From an uncultured Prevotella sp. (GTDB lineage: Bacteria; Bacteroidota; Bacteroidia; Bacteroidales; Bacteroidaceae), in NCBI GenBank assembly GCA_900314935.1, contig OMXE01000002.1:1-64000 (forward strand): a DNA stretch of 64,000 nucleotides. The letters are read 5' to 3'. The position numbers were made by a program, and so were the translations under genes. The notes below the pieces were generated by a model that saw only the letters and a list, made by a program, of their open reading frames with translations, did no database searches and was not told the origin of the DNA. Positions 51,753 through 59,940 of the stretch are shown piece after piece. Each line of letters starts with the position of its first letter. Positions within the stretch are counted from its first letter, which is position 1.

Positions 51753-51767
51753 TAAAAGAGAATTGTC

Positions 51768-51930
51768 TTGATTGTCTTGATGGGCTTTATTGTCTTGATG
51801 GGCTTTATAGGCTTAATGGGCTTAATGGGCTGGATAATATATTATGCCTATTATGCCTATTATGCCCATTATGCCTATCTTCATTCCACCCATTCCACCC
51901 ATTCCACCCATCTTCATCCCCCTACTTATT
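51768..51930. repeat. 9-bp repeat array arranged as a long imperfect hairpin (left)
   Basis: Units like GATGGGCTTTAT and AGGCTTAATGGGC run up to an AT-rich centre (51833-51845) and are mirrored by TATGCCTAT and TATGCCCAT, then CATTCCACC units. It ends at the stop of the four-helix gene and may terminate transcription on both strands. Confidence 0.8.
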
Positions 51931-52482
51931 CCTCTTCTGCCACTCCTTCCTCGCTCTGTACATCTCTTCCTTAATACCACCCTGTTCAAGGAAATTACGT
52001 TTCTTCCACTCTATCAGTCCGCGAATCATTACATCACATTGATGTATAAGTGTAATGGCAATGTTAGCAATGGTTTCGTCGGAGCGTTCCTTTATTTTCT
52101 CACGGAAAATGGCTGAATCCAAGTGTTTGGCACAGAATGCCCTTGTTTGCACACAACGAGCGTCATTAAATGCCCACTGCTGCAACCCACGTACCCGCAG
52201 ATAGTCCTCATAGTCGAGCAGTAATTCATGGAGTGATCCGCGGTTTACGTTTGTCAGTTTCATTTCCATTTCCCGTGATGTTATACCATCAATATTCCCT
52301 TCTGCCAAGTTCTGCTTACCGGAACGGGCAGCCTGAATCATCTGATCGATCGTTCGATCACCAGGTTTAAGGAAATGATGGACAAAGTAGAACGTTACAT
52401 CATAGATACACTCCGCCTTCTGGAAAGCCTTTAATGAACGGTAGTTATTGCCTTGCCGCAAGAAATCTTTGTTTTCTTCCAT
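51922..52482 (-). CDS. Four-helix-bundle protein (S23/IVS-like suffix-domain family)
   Basis: A 186-residue, highly helical and charged protein: FQKAECIYDVTFYFVHHFLKPGDRTIDQMIQAARSGKQNLAEG matches the four-helix-bundle family found within 23S rRNA intervening sequences and as accessory proteins in diversity-generating retroelements. No rRNA or reverse transcriptase is nearby. The start MEENKDF at 52482 follows a clear promoter. Palindromic arrays flank it on both sides. Function unknown; nucleic-acid binding is plausible. Confidence 0.82.
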   Translation of the reverse strand: MEENKDFLRQGNNYRSLKAFQKAECIYDVTFYFVHHFLKPGDRTIDQMIQAARSGKQNLAEGNIDGITSREMEMKLTNVNRGSLHELLLDYEDYLRVRGLQQWAFNDARCVQTRAFCAKHLDSAIFREKIKERSDETIANIAITLIHQCDVMIRGLIEWKKRNFLEQGGIKEEMYRARKEWQKRNK

Positions 52483-52521
52483 GTTTTTCAAGCTATTATT
52501 ATCGTTTTGTTTTTCATGGTG

Positions 52522-52579
52522 CAAAGGTACAATGAAGACAACAAAAAACCAAACAAAAGTCAACTTTTGTTTGGTTTTT
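52522..52579 (-). promoter_or_regulatory. Promoter of the four-helix gene with 16-bp dyad
   Basis: TACCTTTG 52522-52529 and TTTG 52550-52553 on the minus strand, 20 bp apart. The -33 box lies in a perfect 16-bp inverted repeat (52544-52559 / 52564-52579) with a 4-base loop. Confidence 0.83.
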
Positions 52580-52584
52580 GCTGG

Positions 52585-52690
52585 TTTTGATGGGCTTAAT
52601 AGGCTTGATGGGCTTTATAATTTGCCTATTATGCCCATTCTGCCTATCATGCCCATCTTCATTCAGCCCATCGAGCCTAACTTATACCTA
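52585..52690. repeat. 9-bp repeat array arranged as a long imperfect hairpin (right)
   Basis: GATGGGCTTAATAGGCTTGAT, an AT-rich centre near 52615-52622, then the mirrored GCCTATTATGCCCATTCTGCC. Same units and arrangement as 51768-51930. Confidence 0.8.
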
Positions 52691-52694
52691 GAAA

Positions 52695-55340
52695 CTACTT
52701 TACCATGAACTTCTTACCGTTCTTGATGTAGATGCCTGGTTTCAGCGTCTTGCTATTTACCTTCTGTCCTTGCAGGTTGTAAACGTCATCATTGGTGGTG
52801 ATGGTCTTGGGTTCACCGGCCTTGATAAAGCCTATACCTGTGGCAATACCGTTCATCTCTTCCTCATCATCCAAGAAGATGGTAGAGATCTTTGCCAATG
52901 AGTTGTTTTCAACAACCGCTGACGGAATCATCAGATAAGCCTTGTTGGCACCTAACACTTCACCTTCTTCTGGTAACTGATAGAAATCACCATCGTCTCC
53001 AAGGAAGTAATTCGTGTATTCACAATCGCCGTACCATGAAGTGATCCATTCTGTAGGCCAGATGGTTGTCTCTTCAGCAATACCCTTCAGCATATTGGCA
53101 TACATGTATTGGGTACTTTTTGTATATATCGTATTATCACCAGGTGTACCCTTGATCAGCAAACCTGTTCCTGCAGGCACCTCATAGACTCTTGTCAGAA
53201 CCAGCTGACCGGTTAAAGGATTGAATCCGCTGGCCACATACGCTTTGATACCACTTAAATTACTGAAGTTGAGATCATACTCGCTGCAATACGTGGTTTC
53301 GCCATTGTCCGGGATTGTTAGCGTCACGTTTTCGGGAGCCGCTTTCTTCTGCATGGTAACCTTGATGTAACAATCATAGGAAGGAACAGTAAACTCATAA
53401 TCACCTTCGGCATCAGCAGTCAATTCCATATTATCAACGAAGACACTCTTCACTTCATAGCCAATGGCAGGCTGTACATGAATAAAAGCTTTTTCACCGA
53501 TAGTCATATACGCCATACCTCCATTGGAGAAGGACCAATTGACACTACCAACCCTAACGACAACCCCTTGCACCTGGGCGTTGTTACAAGCTACGGTAGC
53601 TGAAGATGTACCCACTTCCTCGAACGTCACATTGACGGTATGGTTCTCACTGATTCCATTGAAAGAATAAGAATATGCGTTTTGATCCGCATCATAAGTC
53701 AAATCCTTTTCCTCCCCGTCAACAGAAATTGTTGCTCGATAACCGCTATAAGGATATACGTACATCATGACATCACTACCTTCTCTGAAATTGGGAACAT
53801 CGCCTTGATACCACTCGCTGAATGACACACGACCTCCATTGCTATCATAGTCGTTAACCGAAATGGTATAACTCGGAATCTCCTCGAACGTCACAACGAT
53901 CTGGTGGTCTATCCAAACCTGGCACAGATATTCACCGTCGGTCAGGGTGACAGGGTTTCCATCCACTGTCATTGAGGCAACCCGGTATCCATCATAAGGA
54001 TAAGGAGTTATGGTAACAGAGCTACCTGATGTGTAATACCATGGTTCTCCAGAATAAACCTGACCATAATCACTGAGTTCCACATATCCCTTACTATCAT
54101 CAAAAGTCACCGTTAAGGCGGGCTTTGCACGATAATTGATATATATGTTATGATCGGCTGAGAGGTTCGAGATCACCACATAGCCATTCTCTCTAAACTC
54201 AACAATCTTTTCCTCGCTGTCCACCACTAAAGAATACACCTCCTGCGAGTTTTCATTAGGCCAAGCTTTTATACGGATATTCGTACCAGCATTGAAGGAG
54301 TTACCCATTTCCGGATCTTCCACACTCCAATATGTACCACTATCAGGATCAGAGAAATAGTTCATAAGGCGAACATCGCCAGCTAAAGCATCATTGTACA
54401 CATGCACCTTATACATGGTTGCCGTTTCCAGCTCAACCATTACGGTATAGTCTGCATTCAGATGGTTGAACACATAGTAGCCTTGTGTCTTCAGGGTATT
54501 GGTGATATCCGTGGAGCCTCCCTGCCCATCGTTGAGCATCACCTGTTTCAATGCAAACCCCATATGGGGTTCGATATACATTTTGATGTCATGTCCTGTG
54601 GCAGCTCCTGTCGTGTAGTTATATACCACTGTTTCGCCATCCACGAAATGGACATCCGCATTCCAACTATGTGTAAAGCTCACAGAAATGGTATTTGACG
54701 GCTGTTCCTCCAATACTATAGCAATGGTATGGTCGGCTGTCACGTTTTCAAACCAATGACCCTGATCTTGTAAAAATGCTTCTGTTACGTCAGCACCATC
54801 AACTGTTATGCTTTGGATGGGATAGGCCAAGTTTGTATATTGCCATCCTACCGAAAGACCTTGTCCTTCAGGCACCTCAACGTCGCTGGTTACATTTGTG
54901 GAACCCCAAAAGTCATCACTACTGAAATTCAAAAAGACAGCTTCCGGATGACTGATGGTTACATGAATGGTCTTGCTGGCTTTTTTGGTGAGTTCAATGC
55001 AAACGGTGTGGTTATTCCCATCGTGCTGAATGGTATAGCCACCACTGTTGAACGTTTCTGTCACATCCGCACCATCTACCCAAATCTTCGAGAGGAAATA
55101 GATCTGGTTGTTAAAATACATATTTTGCAACTGGACGTCTGCATTAACGCTGTATGTGAGAGACTGGCTACTGGCAAAACCATCATAATAACTCTCGTCA
55201 CCGTCATCTACATAAATACGTACGCCTGCCACATTCTCGTAATTAAACTCGAACGAGATTTCGTACCCGAAGGCACTACCTATACTGGCGAACAACACCA
55301 TCGCCAATAATGCTAGTTTTTTTGATATTAAATTTTTCAT
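52695..55340 (-). CDS. Large secreted repeat protein with type IX-like C-terminus
   Basis: An 881-residue exported protein (signal peptide 1-25). Most of it is about eight repeats of 70-85 residues resembling divergent InlB B-repeats, each with a GY-type motif and ending in an acidic VTFEE/VELE strand (HTIAIVLEEQPSNTISVSF, YTVMVELE, QIVVTFEEIPSYTISV, HTVNVTFEE). The C-terminus (YNLQGQKVNSKTLKPGIYIKNGKKFMV) resembles a T9SS signal. Surface adhesion or matrix role likely; no enzyme domain seen. Confidence 0.82.
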   Translation of the reverse strand: MKNLISKKLALLAMVLFASIGSAFGYEISFEFNYENVAGVRIYVDDGDESYYDGFASSQSLTYSVNADVQLQNMYFNNQIYFLSKIWVDGADVTETFNSGGYTIQHDGNNHTVCIELTKKASKTIHVTISHPEAVFLNFSSDDFWGSTNVTSDVEVPEGQGLSVGWQYTNLAYPIQSITVDGADVTEAFLQDQGHWFENVTADHTIAIVLEEQPSNTISVSFTHSWNADVHFVDGETVVYNYTTGAATGHDIKMYIEPHMGFALKQVMLNDGQGGSTDITNTLKTQGYYVFNHLNADYTVMVELETATMYKVHVYNDALAGDVRLMNYFSDPDSGTYWSVEDPEMGNSFNAGTNIRIKAWPNENSQEVYSLVVDSEEKIVEFRENGYVVISNLSADHNIYINYRAKPALTVTFDDSKGYVELSDYGQVYSGEPWYYTSGSSVTITPYPYDGYRVASMTVDGNPVTLTDGEYLCQVWIDHQIVVTFEEIPSYTISVNDYDSNGGRVSFSEWYQGDVPNFREGSDVMMYVYPYSGYRATISVDGEEKDLTYDADQNAYSYSFNGISENHTVNVTFEEVGTSSATVACNNAQVQGVVVRVGSVNWSFSNGGMAYMTIGEKAFIHVQPAIGYEVKSVFVDNMELTADAEGDYEFTVPSYDCYIKVTMQKKAAPENVTLTIPDNGETTYCSEYDLNFSNLSGIKAYVASGFNPLTGQLVLTRVYEVPAGTGLLIKGTPGDNTIYTKSTQYMYANMLKGIAEETTIWPTEWITSWYGDCEYTNYFLGDDGDFYQLPEEGEVLGANKAYLMIPSAVVENNSLAKISTIFLDDEEEMNGIATGIGFIKAGEPKTITTNDDVYNLQGQKVNSKTLKPGIYIKNGKKFMVK

Positions 55341-55436
55341 AAGCTATAAAATTTGTAGTTATTATATTGATTCTTTTCCCTTTAATCCCTAAAGCAAAAA
55401 ACGTACATGTAGTTAGTAGTAATAAACTGTCGGCTA

Positions 55437-55467
55437 CAAAGATACGAAAAATCGAGAGCAGAACAAA
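55437..55467 (-). promoter_or_regulatory. Promoter of the 881-residue protein
   Basis: TATCTTTG 55437-55444 and TTTG 55464-55467 on the minus strand, 19 bp apart; leader of about 90 nt. Confidence 0.8.
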
Positions 55468-55498
55468 CAAATTCAATTGTTTTTTATGCCGAGATAGC

Positions 55499-55528
55499 GT
55501 ATCTTCGCGATTTCATTCGCAAAGATAC
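55499..55528 (-). repeat. Promoter-mimic palindrome with co-varied arms
   Basis: Minus strand GTATCTTTGCGAA pairs with TCGCGAAGATAC. The left arm carries TATCTTTG instead of TACCTTTG and the right arm changes to match. Confidence 0.8.
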
Positions 55529-55576
55529 ACAATTTTTTTGAATATAACACAATCATGAGCTATTTTTTTGAAAATG

Positions 55577-55626
55577 CTCCGCCAATACGTATAATTAGTT
55601 TATAGTCAGTAGATTGTTAGCGGAGG
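55577..55626 (+). repeat. Palindromic element H2, copy B
   Basis: CTCCGCCAA (55577) ... TTAGCGGAGG, as in copy A at 530-579, but followed by ATTTCC rather than a T-run. Confidence 0.75.
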
Positions 55627-55636
55627 ATTTCCTACT

Positions 55637-55746
55637 AGCCTTATAACACCTAGTTATCAGCCTTATAACGCATAGTTATCAGCCTTATAACACCCTCTAA
55701 CCAGCCTTGTTGAGGAGCTATATAAGCCTTGTAGGAATAAGTATAT
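55637..55746 (+). repeat. 22-bp tandem repeat, AGCCTTATAAC family, copy B
   Basis: Units start at 55637, 55659, 55681, 55703 and 55725, exactly 22 bp apart. The first three carry AGCCTTATAAC; the last two are degenerate (AGCCTTGT). Confidence 0.93.
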
Positions 55747-55769
55747 CGCTATGGATGGGAGTATAAAAA

Positions 55770-55824
55770 TCCTCCGCCACGAATCTTCTGGTAATCATAT
55801 GATTACACTAATATGGCGGAGGAA
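55770..55824 (-). repeat. Palindromic element H1, copy B (inverted)
   Basis: TCCTCCGCCA ... TGGCGGAGGAA; its reverse complement matches copy A at 413-468 almost completely and contains the perfect palindrome TAATCATATGATTA. Confidence 0.9.
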
Positions 55825-55900
55825 TGTGTGAATTACTTATGACGGACGTTAATTGAAGTATCTGGTCTCTATTTTTCTTTTGCATTTTGCTCACTTATTC

Positions 55901-55925
55901 TTAACTTTGGCTACGCCGAAGGTAC
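55901..55925 (+). repeat. Promoter-mimic palindrome (purU, distal)
   Basis: TTAACTTTGGC-TAC-GCCGAAGGTAC, preceded by TTTTGCATTTTGCTCACTTA. Confidence 0.8.
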
Positions 55926-55983
55926 TTTCGTTCGAAAATGAAAAGAAAAGTAAACTTTCCTTTTGCATTTTGCTCACTTATTC

Positions 55984-56009
55984 GTACCTTTGACTTCGTC
56001 GAAGGTAGG
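55984..56009 (+). repeat. Promoter-mimic palindrome (purU, proximal)
   Basis: GTACCTTTGAC-TTC-GTCGAAGGTAGG, preceded by the same TTTTGCATTTTGCTCACTTA. Confidence 0.85.
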
Positions 56010-56025
56010 CTGCACCTCGGGAAAA

Positions 56026-56077
56026 CAAAGAAAACTCTATTTTTCTTTGGTTTTTCGCTCGGTTTGCACTACCTTTG
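56026..56077 (+). promoter_or_regulatory. Promoter of the purU-his-lys operon
   Basis: TTTG 56046-56049 and TACCTTTG 56070-56077, 20 bp apart. The -33 box is the end of a perfect 9-bp dyad CAAAGAAAA (56026) / TTTTCTTTG (56041). Leader about 45 nt. Confidence 0.83.
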
Positions 56078-56124
56078 CACACGATATATAAAGGGGGAAT
56101 TGAACGAACAGTAACAAAAAAAGA

Positions 56125-56988
56125 ATGAAACCCACAGCAATTATGCTTCTGCACTGCCCGGATCAGCCTGGCATCATCGCAGAAATAACCAAGTTCATCA
56201 CGGATAACAACGGCAACATCGTCTATCTCGACCAGTATGTTGACCGTCAGGATGGAATGTTCTTCATGCGCATTGAATGGGAACTCGACCAGTTCCTCGT
56301 ACCGCGTGAGAAGATCAAGGAATACTTCGAAACGCTCTATGCACAGCGCTACCAGATGACTTTCAGTCTGTACTTCAACGACGAGAAGCCTCGCATGGCA
56401 ATCTTCGTATCGAAGATGAGTCATTGTCTGTACGACCTGCTGGCACGCTGGAAGGCGGGAGAGTTCGATGTGGAGATACCTTGTATCGTATCCAATCATG
56501 AGGACCTTCGCTACGTGGCTGAGCAGTTCGATATCCCCTACTACGTGTGGAGCATCAAGAAAGACCACTCGAACAAGGCTGAGGTGGAAGCTGCAGAGAT
56601 GGAACTGCTGAAGGAGAAGAAGGTGACGTTTATCGTGCTGGCCCGCTACATGCAGATTATCAGCGACGAGATGATTGCCAAATATCCGCACCACATCATC
56701 AATATCCACCATTCGTTCCTGCCTGCCTTTATCGGCGCCAAGCCTTATCATCAGGCTTGGGAGCGCGGTGTGAAGGTGATTGGTGCAACCAGTCATTATG
56801 TGACAGCCGACTTGGATGCGGGTCCTATCATCGAGCAGGACGTAACACGCATCACCCATAAGGACACGCCAGAGAGTCTGGTACTCAAAGGCAAGGACCT
56901 GGAGAAGATCGTGCTCTCGCATGCTGTATCGAAACATATCCAGCGTAAGATTCTCACCTACAACAATAAGACAATCATATTTAGTTGA
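56125..56988 (+). CDS. purU: Formyltetrahydrofolate deformylase
   Basis: The 287-residue enzyme has an N-terminal ACT domain (about 1-80, HCPDQPGIIAEITKFI) and C-terminal formyl-hydrolase domain with NIHHSFLPAFIGAKPY and TSHYVTADLDAGPIIEQ (the N-H-D site). It releases formate and THF from 10-formyl-THF, balancing the one-carbon pool. It heads the operon that makes HisH, HisA, HisF and HisIE, which fits a link between purine/AICAR and histidine metabolism, though that link is inference. Confidence 0.95.
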   Translation: MKPTAIMLLHCPDQPGIIAEITKFITDNNGNIVYLDQYVDRQDGMFFMRIEWELDQFLVPREKIKEYFETLYAQRYQMTFSLYFNDEKPRMAIFVSKMSHCLYDLLARWKAGEFDVEIPCIVSNHEDLRYVAEQFDIPYYVWSIKKDHSNKAEVEAAEMELLKEKKVTFIVLARYMQIISDEMIAKYPHHIINIHHSFLPAFIGAKPYHQAWERGVKVIGATSHYVTADLDAGPIIEQDVTRITHKDTPESLVLKGKDLEKIVLSHAVSKHIQRKILTYNNKTIIFS

Positions 56989-56994
56989 CAGTTG

Positions 56995-57027
56995 AGAATT
57001 CGTCTAATTCGTCTAATTCGTAGAGGA
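56995..57027. repeat. Junction microsatellite (9-bp, TTCGTCTAA)
   Basis: Nearly three units lie between the purU stop and the hisH start. Confidence 0.85.
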
Positions 57028-57041
57028 GATATTTAGTAGAG

Positions 57042-57653
57042 ATGCAAGTTGCAATAGTTAAATATAATGCAGGGAATGTGTATTCCGTGGTGAACGCTGT
57101 CAGACGACTGGGTATTGATCCGGTGCTGACCGACGATCCCGTACTGCTCAGACAGGCCGACCGCGTGATCTTTCCAGGACAAGGGGAGGCTCGTACCGCC
57201 ATGGAGTATCTGCATCAGCACGGACTGGTAGAGGTGATTCGCTCACTCAAGCAACCCGTACTGGGCATCTGCATCGGACAGCAGTTACTGTGCAGCCATT
57301 CCGAGGAGGGAGATGTAGACTGTATCGGCATCTTCGACGCGGAGGTGAAACGGTTCCAGCCGCAACGGCACGAAGACAAGGTGCCGTGTATGGGATGGAA
57401 CAGAATAGAGGTGAGAGATGAGAAGCCAGAGGTAAGAAACCTGTTTGCCGGACTCGGTGAGGATCCCTACGTCTATTTCGTACACAGCTACTATGTACCG
57501 CTGTGCCACGATACGGCTGCCGTGTCCGACTATATCCTGCCCTACTCTGCCGCCCTGCAAAAAGATAATTTCTATACCTGCCAGTTCCACCCGGAGAAGA
57601 GCGGTAGCGTGGGCGAAAGAATCCTTCGAAACTTTATAAACATTAAACATTGA
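57042..57653 (+). CDS. hisH: Imidazole glycerol phosphate synthase, glutaminase subunit
   Basis: A 203-residue class I glutamine amidotransferase: nucleophile cysteine in LGICIGQQLL (C77), MGWN, FVHSYY and the catalytic histidine in CQFHPEKSG. Between MGWN and LFAGL the sequence RIEVRDEKPEVRN is longer than usual and is encoded by repeat-like DNA (GAGGTGAGAGATGAGAAG) very close to the hisG-hisD junction repeat. The last residues NIKH are also encoded by a junction repeat. Partner is HisF. Confidence 0.94.
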   Translation: MQVAIVKYNAGNVYSVVNAVRRLGIDPVLTDDPVLLRQADRVIFPGQGEARTAMEYLHQHGLVEVIRSLKQPVLGICIGQQLLCSHSEEGDVDCIGIFDAEVKRFQPQRHEDKVPCMGWNRIEVRDEKPEVRNLFAGLGEDPYVYFVHSYYVPLCHDTAAVSDYILPYSAALQKDNFYTCQFHPEKSGSVGERILRNFINIKH

Positions 57654-57667
57654 ACATTAAACATTAA
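57640..57667. repeat. Junction microsatellite (8-bp, AACATTAA)
   Basis: Three to four units span the hisH end and the hisA start; the hisH stop codon lies inside the array. Confidence 0.87.
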
Positions 57668-58396
57668 ATGATAGAACTCATACCAGCCATCGACATCATC
57701 GGAGGAAAGTGCGTAAGACTGACCAAAGGTGACTACAACCAGAAGACCGTCTATAACGACGATCCTGTGGAGGTGGCACGCGAGTTTGAGGCCATGGGCT
57801 TTAAACGACTGCATGTGGTGGATCTCGACGGGGCAAAGTCGAAACATATCGTGAATGTGGATGTTCTTCGTCGTATCACAACGGAAACCAGCCTCACCGT
57901 AGATTTCGGCGGAGGTATCAAAACCGAAGAGGATATTCAGACGGCTTTCGACAACGGTGCCGCCATGGTGACAATAGGCAGTGTGGCTGTAACCCAGCCA
58001 GAACTGTTCATATCATGGCTTCATACCTTTGGCGCAGAACGAATGATCCTTGGCGCTGATGTACGCAACGGCATGATCAGCATCAACGGATGGAAAGAGG
58101 ACTCGCAGGAGTCGTTATTACCGTTCCTGCAACGATATATCGATCACGGTGTGAAGAACGTGCTCTGCACGGAGATCTCCAAGGACGGTACCCTGACAGG
58201 ACCGGCCATTGCCTTGTATAAGGAGATTATGACTGCCTATCCCGACCTCCACCTCATCGCCAGTGGCGGTGTGTCTTCCACCGAGGATATTCTCGAGCTG
58301 GAGCGCGAAGGAATCCCTGCTGTCGTCTTCGGCAAGGCCTTCTACGAGGGTCGCATCGATGCATCCCAGTTACTAAATTATCCATCCTCCCATTAA
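57668..58396 (+). CDS. hisA: ProFAR isomerase
   Basis: The 242-residue TIM barrel converts ProFAR to PRFAR. N-terminal [20 protein letters not shown] (catalytic D9), [12 protein letters not shown] and [11 protein letters not shown] (phosphate loops) are intact. Normal length. Confidence 0.96.
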   Translation: MIELIPAIDIIGGKCVRLTKGDYNQKTVYNDDPVEVAREFEAMGFKRLHVVDLDGAKSKHIVNVDVLRRITTETSLTVDFGGGIKTEEDIQTAFDNGAAMVTIGSVAVTQPELFISWLHTFGAERMILGADVRNGMISINGWKEDSQESLLPFLQRYIDHGVKNVLCTEISKDGTLTGPAIALYKEIMTAYPDLHLIASGGVSSTEDILELEREGIPAVVFGKAFYEGRIDASQLLNYPSSH

Positions 58397-58436
58397 CCCC
58401 ATTAACCCCATAAACCCCATAAAGCCCATCATGCCC
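58385..58436. repeat. Junction microsatellite (9-bp, CCCCATTAA)
   Basis: Five to six units of CCCCATTAA/CCCCATAAA/GCCCATCAT fill the hisA-hisF gap and run into the annotated hisF start. Confidence 0.9.
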
Positions 58437-59240
58437 ATCACCTACTCCAACCCCATACACCCATCCAGACTTGCCAAAAGAATCATCCCCTGCCTGGACG
58501 TCAAAGACGGACAGACCGTCAAGGGAACGAACTTTGTCAACCTGCGCCATGCAGGCGACCCGGTGGAACTGGGGAAAGCCTACAGCGATGCTGGTGCCGA
58601 CGAGTTGGTGTTCCTCGACATCACCGCCTCGTTCGAGGGTCGTAAGACCTTCACAGAGATGGTAACACGCGTGGCACAGGAGATCAACATCCCCTTTACT
58701 GTGGGCGGCGGCATCAATGCCTTGGAGGATGTGGAACGACTGCTCCATGCGGGAGCTGATAAGGTGAGCGTGAACTCTGCAGCCATCCGCCGACCGGAGC
58801 TGATCGATGAGATCACCCGTCAGTTTGGTTCTCAGGTTTGTGTTTGCGCCATCGACGCCCGCTTCGATCCCGACGGCTGGCACTGCTATGTGAAAGGCGG
58901 CAGGGAGCGTGTGGAACGCGGACTCTTTGAATGGGCCCATGAAGCCCAGGAACGCGGTGCGGGAGAGATCCTGTTTACCAGTATGGATCACGATGGTGTG
59001 AAGGAAGGCTATGCCAACGAGGCACTGGCACGACTGGCTGACGACCTGAAGATCCCTATCATCGCCAGTGGCGGTGCAGGAAAGAAGGAGCATTTCCGTG
59101 ATGCCTTTACCATCGGTAAGGCCGATGCGGCACTGGCCGCCAGCGTGTTCCACTTCGGCGAGATACCCATCCCTGAATTGAAGGAATACCTCCAGTCGGA
59201 AGGCATCAACGTCCGTCCTCCCTCCCATCAACCCCATTAA
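58431..59240 (+). CDS. hisF: Imidazole glycerol phosphate synthase, cyclase subunit
   Basis: A 269-residue TIM barrel with [34 protein letters not shown], and [11 protein letters not shown] motifs. It forms IGP and AICAR with ammonia from HisH. The family usually begins at the LAKRIIP motif, which here follows 13 residues ([13 protein letters not shown]) encoded by repeat-like DNA. A TTG at 58470 would give the normal N-terminus, so the ATG at 58431 and the TTG are both possible starts. Confidence 0.95.
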   Translation: MPITYSNPIHPSRLAKRIIPCLDVKDGQTVKGTNFVNLRHAGDPVELGKAYSDAGADELVFLDITASFEGRKTFTEMVTRVAQEINIPFTVGGGINALEDVERLLHAGADKVSVNSAAIRRPELIDEITRQFGSQVCVCAIDARFDPDGWHCYVKGGRERVERGLFEWAHEAQERGAGEILFTSMDHDGVKEGYANEALARLADDLKIPIIASGGAGKKEHFRDAFTIGKADAALAASVFHFGEIPIPELKEYLQSEGINVRPPSHQPH

Positions 59241-59262
59241 CCCCATTAAGCCCATCAACCCC
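59220..59262. repeat. Junction microsatellite (9-bp, CCCCATTAA)
   Basis: Four units run from the last codons of hisF to the hisIE start codon, whose ATG is part of the final unit. Confidence 0.88.
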
Positions 59263-59907
59263 ATGATTAATTTTACCAAACTCAACGGCCTCGTCCCTGC
59301 CATCATTCAGGACGCTTCAACGAAGAACGTACTGATGCTGGGATTCATGAATCAGGAGGCTTACGAAAAAACGCTTGCTACCAAGCACGTCACCTTCTGG
59401 AGTCGTACGCGCAACTGCTTATGGACAAAAGGAGAAACCAGTGGTAACTTCCTCAATCTGGTGAGTATCCAGAACGACTGTGACAACGACACGCTACTGA
59501 TCAAGGTACACCCACAAGGTCCTACCTGTCATACAGGTACCGACACCTGCTGGGGTGAGGACAACATTGGACATCCGCTCGCCTTCCTTTCCGAGTTGCA
59601 GGACTTCATCGAGAAGCGCCACGAGGAAATGCCTGAGGGTTCCTACACCACCAAGCTGTTCAAGGACGGTGTGAACAAGATGGCACAGAAGATGGGTGAA
59701 GAGGCACTGGAAGCAGTTATCGAGGCTTGCAACGGCACTAACGAGAAACTCATCTACGAGGTGTCGGACATGATCTACCATATGCTCGTCCTGCTCACCG
59801 GCAAAGGTCTTCGTATCGAAGACATCGTTGCGGAACTGGCCAAACGCCATGATCCTAACTGGGACAAGAAACGTCGCGTGGCGAAGAGCAAAGGCGAGAT
59901 GGAATAA
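59263..59907 (+). CDS. hisI: Bifunctional phosphoribosyl-AMP cyclohydrolase / PR-ATP pyrophosphatase
   Basis: A 214-residue HisIE fusion. HisI part (1-115): FMNQEAYEKTLATKHVTFWSR, SIQNDCDNDTLLIKV, CHTGTDTCW (zinc ligands). HisE part (120-214): SYTTKLFKDGVNKMAQKMGEEALE with helical pyrophosphatase fold. It performs steps 2 and 3 of histidine synthesis. The next gene follows after 33 bp. Confidence 0.96.
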   Translation: MINFTKLNGLVPAIIQDASTKNVLMLGFMNQEAYEKTLATKHVTFWSRTRNCLWTKGETSGNFLNLVSIQNDCDNDTLLIKVHPQGPTCHTGTDTCWGEDNIGHPLAFLSELQDFIEKRHEEMPEGSYTTKLFKDGVNKMAQKMGEEALEAVIEACNGTNEKLIYEVSDMIYHMLVLLTGKGLRIEDIVAELAKRHDPNWDKKRRVAKSKGEME

Positions 59908-59940
59908 GTAAACGACCATCCTATCATAATATACACGACC

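Larger units (their letters stand above)
55341..56124. other. Gene-free stretch with promoters, palindromes and repeat element B
   Basis: No gene is seen. The 784 bp contain the promoter of the 881-residue protein with its palindrome, the second H2/22-bp/H1 element (55577-55824), and three promoter-like units in a row before purU. Confidence 0.8.

Noticed and set aside
51922..52482. Diversity-generating retroelement accessory (Avd-like)
   Set aside because: No reverse transcriptase, template repeat or variable repeat is seen nearby.
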